A stretch of 22,597 bases of DNA from Bacillota bacterium (GCA_023391425.1 JAEWAX010000087.1:1-22597), one strand, 5' to 3'; shown: positions 7,602-15,207, counted from the first letter of the stretch. The notes: generated by a model not told the origin, from the letters alone. Made by a program: numbers and translations.

Positions 7602-7630
7602 TTGACATTGATACTATATTTTGGTATTAT
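7602..7630 (+). promoter_or_regulatory. Near-consensus promoter of the first small membrane protein gene
   Basis: TTGACA (7602-7607), 17 bp, TATTAT (7625-7630). It closely resembles the promoter before the paralogue at 11407-11435, including a shared ATATTTTG spacer segment. The gene therefore does not depend on read-through from the kinase gene. Confidence 0.75.
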
Positions 7631-7662
7631 GCAAAAGAAGTAATTATTAAGGAGTATTAAAT

Positions 7663-7941
7663 ATGGACTTTTGGGGAGCTATGGTAATTATAGCTGTATC
7701 TATTTCGACTTTTTCATTTATCTTTATTACTGTAAATGAAGTGATGAAATTTAAACTTAAAAAGGAACAAATCAAAGCTGATGTATTAATTAGGACAGAA
7801 GAGATAAAGGCTAAAAATCAACTAGATATTGAGAAGCTAATAATGCATGATAAGACTCAATCAGTAAACTATGCTAAGACTGATAGTAATCAGGGTGAAG
7901 AACTTAGTGAACGTAGAAATAGGCTTAGTGAAAGAATGTAA
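7663..7941 (+). CDS. Small single-TM coiled-coil protein, copy A (uncharacterised)
   Basis: A 92-aa protein I do not recognise. Residues about 5-25 are a hydrophobic membrane segment; 28-62 form a highly charged predicted helix (KFKLKKEQIKADVLIRTEEI onward); the C terminus is polar and ends LSERRNRLSERM. The overall layout of one N-terminal TM followed by a cytoplasmic coiled coil resembles PspB-like envelope-stress proteins in shape only. A paralogue lies at 11485-11772; the two are nearly identical from SFIF in the membrane segment through the coil, differing mainly at the N terminus and in the linker. AAGGAG (7649-7654) precedes the ATG by 8 nt. It follows the two-component ABC module and precedes the ECF-sigma ABC operon, suggesting an accessory role there. 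Confidence 0.85.
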   Translation: MDFWGAMVIIAVSISTFSFIFITVNEVMKFKLKKEQIKADVLIRTEEIKAKNQLDIEKLIMHDKTQSVNYAKTDSNQGEELSERRNRLSERM

Positions 7942-8033
7942 AATTAGAACCTCTCGCTGTTTGTATAGGTTAACAGTTCTCAGCAAATTAGAATAGCTTA
8001 TAAAATTAATAAATATAATAATTTGAATAATTT

Positions 8034-8102
8034 AAATCCTTTTCTTGCGTAAATCCGTTATATTATATGTATAACGCGTTTTACATAAGAAAAGGTTTTT
8101 TT
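8034..8102 (+). repeat. Dispersed hairpin repeat, copy 1 (before the sigma gene)
   Basis: A long stem of CCTTTTCTT/AAGAAAAGG (9 bp), GTAAA/TTTAC and GTTATA/TATAAC with a run of seven T at its 3' end. A closely similar element lies at 17266-17330. It ends just 6 nt before the ribosome binding site of the sigma gene, so a working terminator here would control entry into that operon; if transcription starts upstream, it would act as an attenuator. The rest of 7942-8033 shows nothing clear. Confidence 0.75.
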
Positions 8103-8122
8103 GTATAAAGGTGGTGACATAA

Positions 8123-8650
8123 CTGAAGGATAGCGAACTAATCAAACGAATACAAAGTGGTGAAAAGGAATTCTTTGATACATTAATCGAGCGATACTAT
8201 GACGATATTTACCGATTTTGCTACTATAAAACAGGCAATGTCACACTGTCCTATGATTTAGCGCAGGAAACCTTTTTACGGTTAGTGAGATATATTGATA
8301 TATATGTAGATAAAAAGAAATTTAAAGCTTATTTATTAACCATAGCTCTTAATGCTTGCAATGATTACTTTAGAAAAAGAATTGTAACTTATGAGGAAAT
8401 AGATATAGCAGCTACAGTCGAAGTATATGATACTCAAATGGTAAAATTCGAAACAGCAGACTATATCCAGCATTCACTCAATCAACTCTTAGATATGCAA
8501 AGAGATGCTATAATCCTGAAATATTATTATGATATGAAAATCAGAGAAATAGCAATTATGACGGGTACAAGCATCCCAACTGTAAAGTCAAGACTTAAGC
8601 AAGGTTTAGATAAATTAAAAAAGCTTCTTGGAGAGGAGGAGTTATTTTGA
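8123..8650 (+). CDS. ECF-type RNA polymerase sigma factor with CTG start
   Basis: A 175-aa sigma-70 family factor of ECF size. Region 2 (about residues 17-58) reads FFDTLIERYYDDIYRFCYYK then YDLAQETFLRLVRYI. Region 4 (about 120-172) reads QRDAIILKYYYDMKIREIAI then TGTSIPTVKSRLKQGLDKLK. In this frame a TAA lies at 8120, and the first ATG, GTG or TTG after it is the GTG at 8285, which would remove all of region 2.1-2.2. CTG at 8123, preceded by AGGTGGTGA at 8109-8117, restores a full family-length protein starting MKDSELIKRIQSGE, exactly as in other ECF factors. It heads an overlapping four-gene operon and probably directs its own operon's transcription. Confidence 0.88.
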   Translation: MKDSELIKRIQSGEKEFFDTLIERYYDDIYRFCYYKTGNVTLSYDLAQETFLRLVRYIDIYVDKKKFKAYLLTIALNACNDYFRKRIVTYEEIDIAATVEVYDTQMVKFETADYIQHSLNQLLDMQRDAIILKYYYDMKIREIAIMTGTSIPTVKSRLKQGLDKLKKLLGEEELF

Positions 8651-9417
8651 AAGACAAGAAACTTCAAGCCCTATTAAATCAAAATAAGCCTATGGTTGAT
8701 GAAACGAAAAGAAAACAGACTATAGAAATTGCTAGACAATTAATACATGAAAGGCACTTTAATATTATTAAAATATCTCTTTTTCAAAGAATTGTTGAGC
8801 AAATAGGTTTTATTTCTCATACTATGTGGATTGTACAGCTATGTAGTATAAGTTTTCTTTGCTGGATAATAATATCGCTTTCTAATAAAGATACACAAAT
8901 AAATTCTATTCTGGCTATGATAACTTGTCTTGTGCCATTAGTTGCACTAATTGGAATGCCGGAGTTATGTAGAAGTTTTAAATATGGAATGTGGGAAATA
9001 GAGCAATCCTGTGTATACAATCTAAGACAATTATTATCAATGAAATTAATAATTATAGGATTTGCTGATTTGCTTATTGCTAGTATGCTTATAGGTCTAT
9101 TTGGGCTTGAGCAAGATGGCGGATATTTGACACTTTCAGTATATATCCTGGTACCATTTATTATTTCTAATATGTGTTATTTGCTTGTTTTTAATTTTAT
9201 GCGTCAAAGAAATTCCAATTATATATTGACAACAATAGGCATTGCTTTAGGATGTGTATTTTTGAGGATAACAACTTATCCAAGGGTATATGAAAGTAAT
9301 GTACTTTGGTTATGGATTATTTTACTTATAGTGGCTCTTGCTGTTTTAGCAGGAACCATATACAAATTATTAATAGGAATTGAAAAGGGAGATGGACTAA
9401 ATTGGAGCTTACAATAG
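8647..9417 (+). CDS. Six-TM membrane protein, candidate anti-sigma factor
   Basis: A 256-aa protein with a 55-residue charged, cytoplasmic-looking N terminus and about six membrane segments (near 58-78, 85-105, 131-153, 160-184, 191-208, 218-243). The start TTG (8647) overlaps the sigma stop TGA, with GGAGGAG at 8635-8641, so translation is coupled to the sigma factor. The position directly behind an ECF sigma gene suggests an anti-sigma role, with the N terminus binding sigma. The N-terminal region has no cysteine, so the usual zinc-binding HxxxCxxC anti-sigma motif is absent. It could instead be an extra membrane component of the transporter. I do not recognise the family with confidence. 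Confidence 0.75.
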   Translation: MKDKKLQALLNQNKPMVDETKRKQTIEIARQLIHERHFNIIKISLFQRIVEQIGFISHTMWIVQLCSISFLCWIIISLSNKDTQINSILAMITCLVPLVALIGMPELCRSFKYGMWEIEQSCVYNLRQLLSMKLIIIGFADLLIASMLIGLFGLEQDGGYLTLSVYILVPFIISNMCYLLVFNFMRQRNSNYILTTIGIALGCVFLRITTYPRVYESNVLWLWIILLIVALAVLAGTIYKLLIGIEKGDGLNWSLQ

Positions 9418-10322
9418 ATCGATTAACAAAACAATACGGAAGTACTTTAGCTGTAGATGGATTTAGTATTAGCCTAAAACCTGGAATATACGGACTGTTA
9501 GGTGCAAATGGTGCTGGGAAGACCACGCTAATGAGACTTATCTGTGATGTACAAAAATCTACATCAGGTGATATTACATATAATGGAGTTAAAATTAATG
9601 ATATGGGGGAAGAATATAGAAGTTTATTGGGATATTTACCACAAGATTTTGGGTATTATCCAGAATTTACAGCATATAAATTTCTTTTGTATATTTCATC
9701 ACTTAAGGGCTTAAGTCCCTCAATGGCAAGAATAAAAAGCTTGGAAATTCTGGATACAGTAGGATTGTCAGAACAAAAGAACAACAAAATTAAGACTTTT
9801 TCTGGAGGCATGAAGCAAAGACTTGGTATTGCTCAGGCAATGCTAAATGACCCAAATATTCTGATTTTGGATGAACCAACTGCTGGTCTGGATCCAAAGG
9901 AAAGAGTTCGTTTTAGAAATCTAATAAGTTCCTTTTCAAAGGACAAGATTGTAATTTTATCGACGCATATTGTATCAGATATTGAATATATTGCAGATGA
10001 AATTTTGGTTATGAAAAAAGGCTGTCTAATTCAAAAGGGAACTCCAGAAACTATCATTAAAAGTGTTGAAGGCTATGTCTGGGAGTGTGAGGTGGATAAA
10101 AACACTGCAGATGAATTGAATATGAAATTCTCTATAAGTAATTTAAAAAATCTTGATAATAATGTGGTTTTAAGAATTGTAGCAGCTCAAAAGCCACATT
10201 CAAATGCATGCAAGGTTGCTCCTAATATGGAGGATGTGTACTTGTATTATTTTAATGAGGGGGATAATTGCTGTTTATCAACACAAGGGGGAAAAGCAAA
10301 TGAAAGAAATGCTGCTATTTGA
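9402..10322 (+). CDS. ABC transporter ATP-binding protein in the sigma-factor operon
   Basis: A 306-aa ATPase with Walker A GANGAGKT (34-41), Q-loop at YLPQDFG (Q81), signature SGGMKQR (134-140), Walker B LILDEP (154-159) followed by TAGLDP, and H-loop H189 in ILSTHIVSDIE. The start is TTG at 9402, overlapping the previous gene by 16 nt, with AGGGAGA at 9386-9392. The last 100 residues form the tail typical of ABC-2 exporter ATPases. The 3' end overlaps the permease start by 23 nt. It differs clearly from the ATPase at 4796 (SGGMKQ against SLGMKQ, different tail), so the two modules are not a recent duplication. Confidence 0.93.
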   Translation: MELTIDRLTKQYGSTLAVDGFSISLKPGIYGLLGANGAGKTTLMRLICDVQKSTSGDITYNGVKINDMGEEYRSLLGYLPQDFGYYPEFTAYKFLLYISSLKGLSPSMARIKSLEILDTVGLSEQKNNKIKTFSGGMKQRLGIAQAMLNDPNILILDEPTAGLDPKERVRFRNLISSFSKDKIVILSTHIVSDIEYIADEILVMKKGCLIQKGTPETIIKSVEGYVWECEVDKNTADELNMKFSISNLKNLDNNVVLRIVAAQKPHSNACKVAPNMEDVYLYYFNEGDNCCLSTQGGKANERNAAI

Positions 10323-11376
10323 ATTAAAGAAAATATATGGGAAGAGAATTGTTCAGATTGGACTATTAGTCATTTTTTTAGTAAACATATTATTGGTTTG
10401 GAGTTGCATTAATGCAGAATATGCAGTTGATAATGGAAAAGAAATGAATGGTTTAGATGCAATAAAATATGATCAGTCAATTGCAAAAGAGTATTCTGGA
10501 GAGTTAACTAATGATAAAATAAGGAAAATTGTAACAGAATATGGTGAACTTAGTTTTGAAGGAGAGCATGCTAACTATAATTCAAGTAATTCTTTTGTAA
10601 CTCATACAATGATGAAGGATGATAAGCTGTTAACTTTAGAGCAGGTTGGGTTTAATGACAATAACTCATTAATTTATGGGTATTGTGATGGATGGCTTAA
10701 CCTTGTACAAGGGTTTGGAATTATGATTATGCTTATTTCAGTGATTTTGATTATTGCAATAACACCTGTATTTTCTGAAGAATACAGTTCGAAGACGGCA
10801 GCTGTTATTTTAACAACAAAACATGGAAAGAATAAAGATATTATTGCAAAAATAGCATCAGCCTTTATATTTACAATTTTGGTTTATATATTTTTTGCCA
10901 TACTTAATTTCGTTATAATTGGGGAATTTTATAGTTTTTCGGGGCTGGATATCAGCATACAATGTAATAGTTCGGGACTATTCTTTGATTATCCTATAAA
11001 CATGAGTTTTAAGTCATTAATTAGTACTACGTTCTTTGTTTACTTGATAGGAATCATAACTCTGACGGCTTTTTCATTATTATTTTCTGCTATAAGTAAG
11101 ACACCCTTCATTGCGATTATATTATCAATAGTTACATATATACTGCCTATTTTAGTAGCAAGAATATCCGAAAACATTTTAATTCAAAAGATTGTTCATT
11201 TATTTCCAATTCTAGTAATGAACCTAGAACGTTCTATTTTGAGTGGGATTAAATATAGAATTTTCAATTATTATTTTTTAGATATCAAATACATGATTAT
11301 ACTAAGCTCGTTTATAGCTTGTATAGTATTATGTATTGGTTCATATAAGGCTTTTAAAGCATATCAGGTTTCCTGA
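10300..11376 (+). CDS. ABC-2 type permease in the sigma-factor operon
   Basis: A 358-aa membrane protein: first membrane segment about 17-35, then a 110-residue polar, probably extracytoplasmic domain (to about 145), then five or more membrane segments to the C terminus. The opening MKEMLLFELKKIYGKRIVQI and the EEYSSKTAAVILTTKHGK segment, with PVFSEEYSSKT typical of ABC-2 permeases of the YhaP/ABC2_membrane_3 style, support the call. The ATG at 10300 has GGGGG at 10287-10291. An upstream in-frame ATG at 10204 lies deep within the ATPase gene and has no ribosome binding site, so I rejected it. Together with 9402-10322 it should form an export or signal-sensing pump controlled by the sigma factor. 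Confidence 0.88.
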   Translation: MKEMLLFELKKIYGKRIVQIGLLVIFLVNILLVWSCINAEYAVDNGKEMNGLDAIKYDQSIAKEYSGELTNDKIRKIVTEYGELSFEGEHANYNSSNSFVTHTMMKDDKLLTLEQVGFNDNNSLIYGYCDGWLNLVQGFGIMIMLISVILIIAITPVFSEEYSSKTAAVILTTKHGKNKDIIAKIASAFIFTILVYIFFAILNFVIIGEFYSFSGLDISIQCNSSGLFFDYPINMSFKSLISTTFFVYLIGIITLTAFSLLFSAISKTPFIAIILSIVTYILPILVARISENILIQKIVHLFPILVMNLERSILSGIKYRIFNYYFLDIKYMIILSSFIACIVLCIGSYKAFKAYQVS

Positions 11377-11395
11377 GAATACTTTTAATCATTAT

Positions 11396-11454
11396 AAACA
11401 CATTAATTGACACTATTTCAATATTTTGATATCATGTCAAATAATGTGTTTTTT
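11396..11454 (+). terminator. Terminator hairpin enclosing the promoter of the second small gene
   Basis: AACACATTAATTGACA (11397-11412) pairs with TGTCAAATAATGTGTT (11435-11450) at 15 of 16 positions, extended by one pair outside, and the stem runs into TTTTTT (11449-11454). This is a strong terminator for the sigma operon, which ends 20 nt earlier. A promoter is nested inside: TTGACA (11407-11412), 17 bp, TATCAT (11430-11435). The -35 lies within the left arm and the -10 ends at the right arm. Confidence 0.75.
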
Positions 11455-11484
11455 AGCGATTTTAAGCGAAAGGAAGTATTCCAT

Positions 11485-11772
11485 ATGAATGATAATATGA
11501 TTGTTGGATTAATTGTAACATTAGTTTTATCTCTTTCATTTATATTTGTTACAATTAATGGAGTGATGAAATATAAACTAAAGAAAGAGCAGATTAAAGC
11601 TGATACATTATTAAAAACAGAAGAGATAAGAGCCAAAAATCAACTAGATATTGAAAAGCTGATAATACAGGACAAAGCTAATACTGTTCAGTCAGTAAAT
11701 TATGTTGAAACCAATAGTATCCAAGATGAAGCTTTAAGTGAACGTAGAAACAGGCTAAATGAACGGATGTAA
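11485..11772 (+). CDS. Small single-TM coiled-coil protein, copy B (uncharacterised)
   Basis: A 95-aa paralogue of the protein at 7663-7941: hydrophobic residues about 5-26, then the same charged helix beginning KYKLKKEQIKAD, the shared NQLDIEKLI and QSVNY blocks, and the ending LSERRNRLNERM. It has a three-residue insertion in the linker relative to copy A. I start at ATG 11485 because AGGAAG (11471-11476) lies 8 nt upstream. A longer in-frame reading from TTG 11407 is rejected: that TTG is the -35 hexamer of the promoter. It follows the sigma-ABC operon just as copy A follows the two-component ABC module. No known domain is recognised. Confidence 0.87.
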   Translation: MNDNMIVGLIVTLVLSLSFIFVTINGVMKYKLKKEQIKADTLLKTEEIRAKNQLDIEKLIIQDKANTVQSVNYVETNSIQDEALSERRNRLNERM

Positions 11773-11800
11773 GTCTATTAATAGAATAATATCATTTACG

Positions 11801-11834
11801 AAGTAGACTAACATAATTGTAAGTCTACTTTATT
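11801..11834 (+). terminator. Terminator after small-protein copy B
   Basis: AAGTAGACT (11801-11809) pairs perfectly with AGTCTACTT (11822-11830) around a 12-nt loop, followed by a T-rich tract. It lies 29 nt after the stop codon. Confidence 0.7.
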
Positions 11835-11861
11835 ATATTATGGAAAAATTAACGAGGTAAA

Positions 11862-11881
11862 GATTGAAATGATATTCAATC
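11862..11881 (-). terminator. Possible terminator of the minus-strand DUF486 gene
   Basis: GATTGAA (11862-11868) pairs with TTCAATC (11875-11881), with a 6-nt loop, 15 nt beyond the DUF486 stop. On the minus strand only three T follow, so termination would be weak; it may act together with the adjacent hairpin at 11801-11830. Confidence 0.4.
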
Positions 11882-11896
11882 AAAGAGATTCTTTAA

Positions 11897-12253
11897 TCAG
11901 AACTTTTTAAAGGCAAAGAAGACTGCCGCAAGTATGCAAACGAAGGATAGCAAATAATTAAGCTTGAAGCTTTCCTTCAAATATAGCACTGAAAAAATAC
12001 CGAATACAATAAGAGTGATCGCTTCTTGAATGATTTTAAGCTGTGCAGTGTCAAAGCTTTTTGATGCCAGTCTATTTGCAGGAATCATAAAGCAATATTC
12101 AAAAAATGCAATACCCCAACTAAGTAGAATGATTAGAGGAAGAGGTGTCGAACCGTTTTTAAAATACTTAAGATTACCATACCAAGCAAAAGTCATAAAG
12201 ATATTTGAAACTACTAAAAGTAAAAATGGCCAAAATCTCAATATTGAAGACAT
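11897..12253 (-). CDS. DUF486 / DMT-like small membrane protein
   Basis: A 118-aa membrane protein with four hydrophobic segments, of the DUF486 family, related in fold to small drug/metabolite transporters. Recognisable family segments are LLLVVSNIFMTFAWYGNLK, LSWGIAFFEYCFMIPANRL, AQLKIIQEAITLIVFGIFS and YLLSFVCILAAVFFAFKKF. The length equals the family's usual 110-120 aa. The ATG at 12253 has only a weak TTGGGG upstream as ribosome binding site. It is the sole minus-strand gene in the window, convergent with the small-protein gene and divergent from the GGDEF-EAL gene. Transport substrate is unknown in this family. Confidence 0.88.
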   Translation of the reverse strand: MSSILRFWPFLLLVVSNIFMTFAWYGNLKYFKNGSTPLPLIILLSWGIAFFEYCFMIPANRLASKSFDTAQLKIIQEAITLIVFGIFSVLYLKESFKLNYLLSFVCILAAVFFAFKKF

Positions 12254-12321
12254 ATAAAAAACCCCAATTCAATAATAAATAATCTAAATAATACTTGTTT
12301 GTATTAAAATGGTTGAACTGC

Positions 12322-12352
12322 TTAAATGTCGTAGATACGACGTAACATTTAA
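12322..12352. promoter_or_regulatory. Inverted repeat in the divergent intergenic region
   Basis: TTAAATGT (12322-12329) and ACATTTAA (12345-12352) are perfect 8-bp inverted arms; the interior holds a small CGT/ACG pairing. It sits between the divergent DUF486 and GGDEF-EAL genes. It could be an operator or a weak hairpin; no function can be assigned. Confidence 0.4.
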
Positions 12353-12422
12353 TGCGTTTTAAGCCCAAATATTATTATAATCTTAAAATGATATTTTTCA
12401 ATAAAAATAAACAAAATATTTG

Positions 12423-12479
12423 TTTTTTCAACCTCTAAAATACCTTTAAGTTGAAAAAAATAAAAAATTAGTATATTAT
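12423..12479 (+). promoter_or_regulatory. Promoter of the GGDEF-EAL gene with overlapping palindrome
   Basis: TTGAAA (12451-12456), 17 bp, TATTAT (12474-12479) form a good sigma-A promoter, about 115 nt before the start codon. TTTTTTCAAC (12423-12432) and GTTGAAAAAA (12450-12459) are perfect 10-bp inverted arms, and the right arm covers the -35 box. This layout suits an operator or a bidirectional terminator insulating the divergent genes. Confidence 0.6.
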
Positions 12480-12593
12480 ATATAAAAAGAATTATTAGCA
12501 AAATTTTCTTAATTAATAGTAAATATGGATTTTAGTTAAATTATTGTTGCTTAATTTATTATTTAATTATTATTGAGACTTGAGGTAATCATA

Positions 12594-15170
12594 ATGAAAA
12601 TTAAATGTTATCTGAGAATTCTGTTAGCAGTATTTACATTTTCAATTCTTGTTGCTATGCCTTATAATACAAACGCTGAAGAAATCCAAATTCCGCCTCA
12701 AAAGAATATTCTTATTTTGCATTCATATAGTGAAGGCGTAGCATGGACTAACAATCAGAATACTGGAATAATTGAGACAATAGAAAAAGCTAATAATAAT
12801 TGTGCTACTTATGTTGAATATATGGATTGGAAAAATCACCCATATGATGAAAACCTTAATTATTTGTATGATTATTATAACTATAAATACCAGAATAAGC
12901 ATTTGGACTTAATAATTACTACTGATGATACAGCTTTTACTTTTGCCCTTAATAACAGAGATAAATTATTTTCAAATGCACCTATAGTTTTTTCTGGAGT
13001 TAATCAAGACAGCTTATCTAAAATAGAAGGTAAATATAAAAATTACACAGGAGTTATTGAAAATGTTGACCCAACTGAAACAATTAAAATTGCTTTAAAC
13101 ATAAACCCATCTATAGAAAAGGTTTATGTTGTTTTTGATAATTCTGAAAGTGGAATTTCTACAGGAAAATTAGTCTCTAATCAAATTAAGGCCATGAATT
13201 TAGAGGCGATACAATTAAATGGTTTTAACTTCCCTACACTGCTTGAAGTTGTAAGTAAACTTGATAATAGAAGTATTGTTTTTTTTGCAACATATTATAG
13301 TGACGCGACTGGAAATATTATAGAATTTAATTTGGCATCAAGCCAAATTAGCAAATATAGTAAGGTCCCTTTATACCACCAGTATGATTTTGGCTTAAAT
13401 AGGGGGGCTTTTGGTGGAAATATGATGAGCGGAAGACTATCTGGAAAATATGCTGCTCAATTAGCTCTTCGCATTTTAAATGGAGAAACTGCGGACAGTA
13501 TTCCGACTATTACCCCAAACATAAATAGAAAAGTTTTTGATTACCAGCAGGTAAAAAGATTTAATATTCCCTTAAGTAAAATCCCGAAAGATGCTGAAAT
13601 AATAAATAAGCCATTTTCATTTTATGAAACTTATAGAACCCTTGTTCTAGGAGTTTTACTTGCATTTACTATGTTGTTAATTTTCCTTATTACATTACTT
13701 GTATACATAAAGAGAATAAGGAGTATAAAAAGTCAGCTTTATAATAGTAATGAAGAATTGACACAAACCTATGAAGAGTTAGTGGCAACTGATGATGAAC
13801 TTAAAAGACAGCTAGATGAGATATGTGTAATGCAGGTAAATCTAGCTAAAAGTGAAGAAAAGTACACTTATCTTGCCCTTCATGATGTTTTAACAGGTTT
13901 GCCCAATAGACGGTCACTGTATGAAGATGCTAAGGAGATTTTCTCAAATAAGACTGACAGTTCTGCTGCATTACTATTTATTGATATGGATAATTTCAAA
14001 TATATAAATGATACTATGGGACATGAATTTGGAGATGAATTAATAAAACAAGCAAGTGAAAGACTAACACTTGATTTAATTGAGAAAAGTACCCTTTATA
14101 GACTTGGCGGAGATGAATTTATTATATTTGCAAAGGGAATAGGGCTAAATGATGCTAAAAAGCTTATGTCAGATATTCTTTATAGCTTTAAGGAAGAGTT
14201 TATAATAAAGAATAGTGCATTACATATTAGCTTTAGTATTGGGTTGGCTGTGTATCCAGAACATGGCGAAGATATAGAAGAAATAATAAAGTGTGCTGAT
14301 ATTGCTATGTATAAGGCAAAAGAAGATGGAAAGAACAGATATGCAGTATATGAAAGGAGTATGAATAGCGCCTTTAACGAAAGGATGACTCTGGAAAAAT
14401 ATATGCATGGAGCAATGGAAAAAGAAGAGTTTGAACTATATTATCAGCCGCAGTTGGATTTAAATAGTAACAAAATAACAGGACTTGAAGCTTTACTGAG
14501 ATGGAAAAGCCCCGAACTGGGATTTGTTTCTCCTATGAAATTTATAAAGGTTGCAGAGGATAACCATTTTATTATTCCCTTAGGTGAATGGGTATTGATT
14601 CAGGCGTGCGATTTTCTAAGTAAGTTACATAAAAAAGGATATACTCAGATGACAGTCTCAGTTAATATATCAACTATACAGATTGTACAGGCAGACTTTA
14701 CTGATAAAGTAATACGAATACTCAGATATTTTCAGATTGATCCTAAATGTCTTGAGCTTGAAGTGACAGAAACAGTACTGATTGAGTCATTTGATGCTAT
14801 CAATAATAAATTACAGATGTTAAGCGAAATAGGAGTAAGTATTGCACTTGATGATTTTGGCAAGGGATATTCTTCCCTAAGCTATTTAAAACAGTTGCCT
14901 ATTTCTACTTTAAAAATTGATAAATGCTTTATAGATAATGTGTCGTTAATTGCTGAGAATAGAACTATAACACGCCATATTATTACATTAGGGAGATCAT
15001 TAGGAATGTCTATTGTTGCAGAAGGGGTTGAGCAGCAGGAACAGTTGGATTATTTGAAAAAGTATCATTGTGATAAGATTCAAGGGTATTTGTTCTCTAA
15101 ACCATTACCTCAAAATGAGGTCGAAAACCTTATAGAGCTGAATTTGGGAGACATGAAAGTTGTAGGATGA
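12594..15170 (+). CDS. Membrane GGDEF-EAL protein with extracytoplasmic ABC-substrate-binding-like sensor
   Basis: An 858-aa cyclic di-GMP enzyme. Order: signal peptide (1-28, ending NTNA before EE); extracytoplasmic domain (about 35-330) resembling ABC_sub_bind sensors, with KNILILHSYSEGVAWTNNQ; membrane segment (349-371); coiled coil (380-425); GGDEF domain (about 427-585) with intact GGDEF at 505-509; EAL domain (about 600-845) with E632-A-L. EAL catalytic residues are present: N691, E723/E726, D753-D754 in ALDDFGKGYSS, K774 and E810 in EGVE. No RxxD inhibitory site precedes GGDEF. Both synthase and phosphodiesterase activities are thus possible. The ATG at 12594 has GAGGT at 12582-12586; an in-frame TTG at 12573 is less likely. 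It appears monocistronic. Confidence 0.93.
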   Translation: MKIKCYLRILLAVFTFSILVAMPYNTNAEEIQIPPQKNILILHSYSEGVAWTNNQNTGIIETIEKANNNCATYVEYMDWKNHPYDENLNYLYDYYNYKYQNKHLDLIITTDDTAFTFALNNRDKLFSNAPIVFSGVNQDSLSKIEGKYKNYTGVIENVDPTETIKIALNINPSIEKVYVVFDNSESGISTGKLVSNQIKAMNLEAIQLNGFNFPTLLEVVSKLDNRSIVFFATYYSDATGNIIEFNLASSQISKYSKVPLYHQYDFGLNRGAFGGNMMSGRLSGKYAAQLALRILNGETADSIPTITPNINRKVFDYQQVKRFNIPLSKIPKDAEIINKPFSFYETYRTLVLGVLLAFTMLLIFLITLLVYIKRIRSIKSQLYNSNEELTQTYEELVATDDELKRQLDEICVMQVNLAKSEEKYTYLALHDVLTGLPNRRSLYEDAKEIFSNKTDSSAALLFIDMDNFKYINDTMGHEFGDELIKQASERLTLDLIEKSTLYRLGGDEFIIFAKGIGLNDAKKLMSDILYSFKEEFIIKNSALHISFSIGLAVYPEHGEDIEEIIKCADIAMYKAKEDGKNRYAVYERSMNSAFNERMTLEKYMHGAMEKEEFELYYQPQLDLNSNKITGLEALLRWKSPELGFVSPMKFIKVAEDNHFIIPLGEWVLIQACDFLSKLHKKGYTQMTVSVNISTIQIVQADFTDKVIRILRYFQIDPKCLELEVTETVLIESFDAINNKLQMLSEIGVSIALDDFGKGYSSLSYLKQLPISTLKIDKCFIDNVSLIAENRTITRHIITLGRSLGMSIVAEGVEQQEQLDYLKKYHCDKIQGYLFSKPLPQNEVENLIELNLGDMKVVG

Positions 15171-15207
15171 GTTTTTAAGCCAAAACTAGATGTCATAAAT
15201 AGAATCT

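Noticed and set aside
8285..8650. Sigma factor as a 121-aa protein from GTG 8285
   Set aside because: This would delete most of region 2, while the frame upstream encodes clear sigma region 2 sequence back to CTG 8123.
10204..10299. Longer N terminus for the second permease from ATG 10204
   Set aside because: It lies inside the ATPase gene, has no ribosome binding site and adds sequence unlike permeases; ATG 10300 has a clear site.
11407..11484. N-terminal extension of small-protein copy B from TTG 11407
   Set aside because: The TTG is the -35 hexamer of the promoter, and the paralogue at 7663 lacks any such extension.
12030..12257. Plus-strand ORF across the DUF486 gene
   Set aside because: The opposite strand encodes a clear DUF486 family protein of full length.
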